Shown piece after piece: positions 63,748 through 64,000 of a DNA stretch of 64,000 nt. The first letter of the stretch is position 1; the number at the start of each line of letters is the position of its first letter. The stretch is from Streptomyces sp. CB01201 (GTDB lineage: Bacteria; Actinomycetota; Actinomycetes; Streptomycetales; Streptomycetaceae). The notes under the pieces are model-generated. The model saw only the letters and a program-made list of their open reading frames with translations, ran no database searches and was not told the origin of the DNA. A program made the translations under genes and the position numbers. The DNA lies in NCBI RefSeq assembly GCF_002803085.1, contig NZ_NNBJ01000011.1, forward strand, positions 399,161 to 463,160. The letters run 5' to 3'.

Positions 63748-64000
63748 GTGGCACCCACAGCCGACGCGGCCGCCATGCGCCGAGCCGTCGAGCTCGCGGC
63801 GCGCGGACTCGGCTCCACCAGCCCCAACCCGGTCGTCGGATGCGTGATCACCGACGCCTCCGGCACGGTCGTGGGCGAGGGATACCACCGGCGGGCCGGC
63901 GGCCCGCACGCCGAGGTCCACGCCCTGCGGGACGCGGGCGAGAAGGCCCGTGGCGGCACCGCCTACGTCACCCTGGAACCCTGCAACCACACCGGCCGCA
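63748..64000 (+). CDS. ribD: Riboflavin biosynthesis protein RibD, 3' truncated by window end
   Basis: Bifunctional deaminase/reductase of riboflavin synthesis; 84 codons are visible, all in the deaminase domain. MRRAVELAARGLGSTSPNPVVGCVI, PHAEVHALRDAGEKARG with the catalytic His-Glu, and LEPCNHTGR with the first zinc Cys and His are typical. GTG start with AGGAGG five bases upstream. Downstream of an FMN riboswitch, so probably first gene of a ribD-ribE-ribBA-ribH operon that runs out of the window. Confidence 0.93.
   Translation, partial: MAPTADAAAMRRAVELAARGLGSTSPNPVVGCVITDASGTVVGEGYHRRAGGPHAEVHALRDAGEKARGGTAYVTLEPCNHTGR

Overview
This is a high-GC (visually over 70% G+C) chromosomal segment of a Streptomyces or very close relative. 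The evidence is near-complete bldD and sIHF genes, an actinobacterial pyrimidine operon headed by pyrR, a PriA that has lost its helicase motifs, a DmdR/IdeR-type iron box, GTG/ATG start-stop overlaps throughout, and dispersed Streptomyces GC-rich repeats. No insertion sequence, prophage, tRNA, rRNA or CRISPR array was seen.

Layout. (1) 1-4.2 kb: the end of an HNH nuclease gene, a DUF2470 haem/iron-type gene diverging from rpsD across an iron box, and a STAND-type ATPase regulator. (2) 4.3-17 kb: DUF948 and DUF6167 genes, alaS, ruvX, mltG and aroE; then aroC-aroK-aroB-aroQ with start/stop overlaps, a P-loop kinase, a repeat-filled gap and a peptidase-M24 homologue with altered metal ligands. 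(3) 17-29 kb: efp and nusB, convergent bldD with a BldD box in its promoter, then pyrR-pyrB-pyrC-(membrane protein)-carA-carB // pyrD-pyrF. (4) 29.5-40.3 kb: ihf, gmk, rpoZ, coaBC, metK, priA, a small HTH protein, fmt, rsmB and rpe. Most of these units are separated by strong perfect hairpins.

(5) 40.4-54.9 kb is more accessory. It holds a SorC/DeoR regulator, a minus-strand ATP-dependent ligase / glutamine-synthetase-like / amidohydrolase operon, a lipoprotein RNase with a barstar immunity gene, guaB1 and a GDSL hydrolase. It ends in an amino-acid module: APC permease, Lrp regulator, a 111-bp tandem array, then a nitrilase-family amidase and a flavin amino-acid monooxygenase that resemble DavA and DavB of the lysine 2-monooxygenase pathway. 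(6) 54.9-64 kb: an LLM oxidoreductase, a DUF5995 protein, an NCS2 uracil/xanthine permease, an MFS transporter diverging from a ROK regulator over a perfect inverted repeat, a secreted GH18 chitinase with the classical direct-repeat promoter, and an FMN riboswitch ahead of a truncated ribD.

Most of the window is conserved housekeeping. The best candidates for something new are the DavAB-like cluster with two promoter regions carrying the same three-box operator spacing, the 111-bp tandem array inside that cluster, the split FluG-like pair, and the iron box shared by the DUF2470 gene and rpsD.
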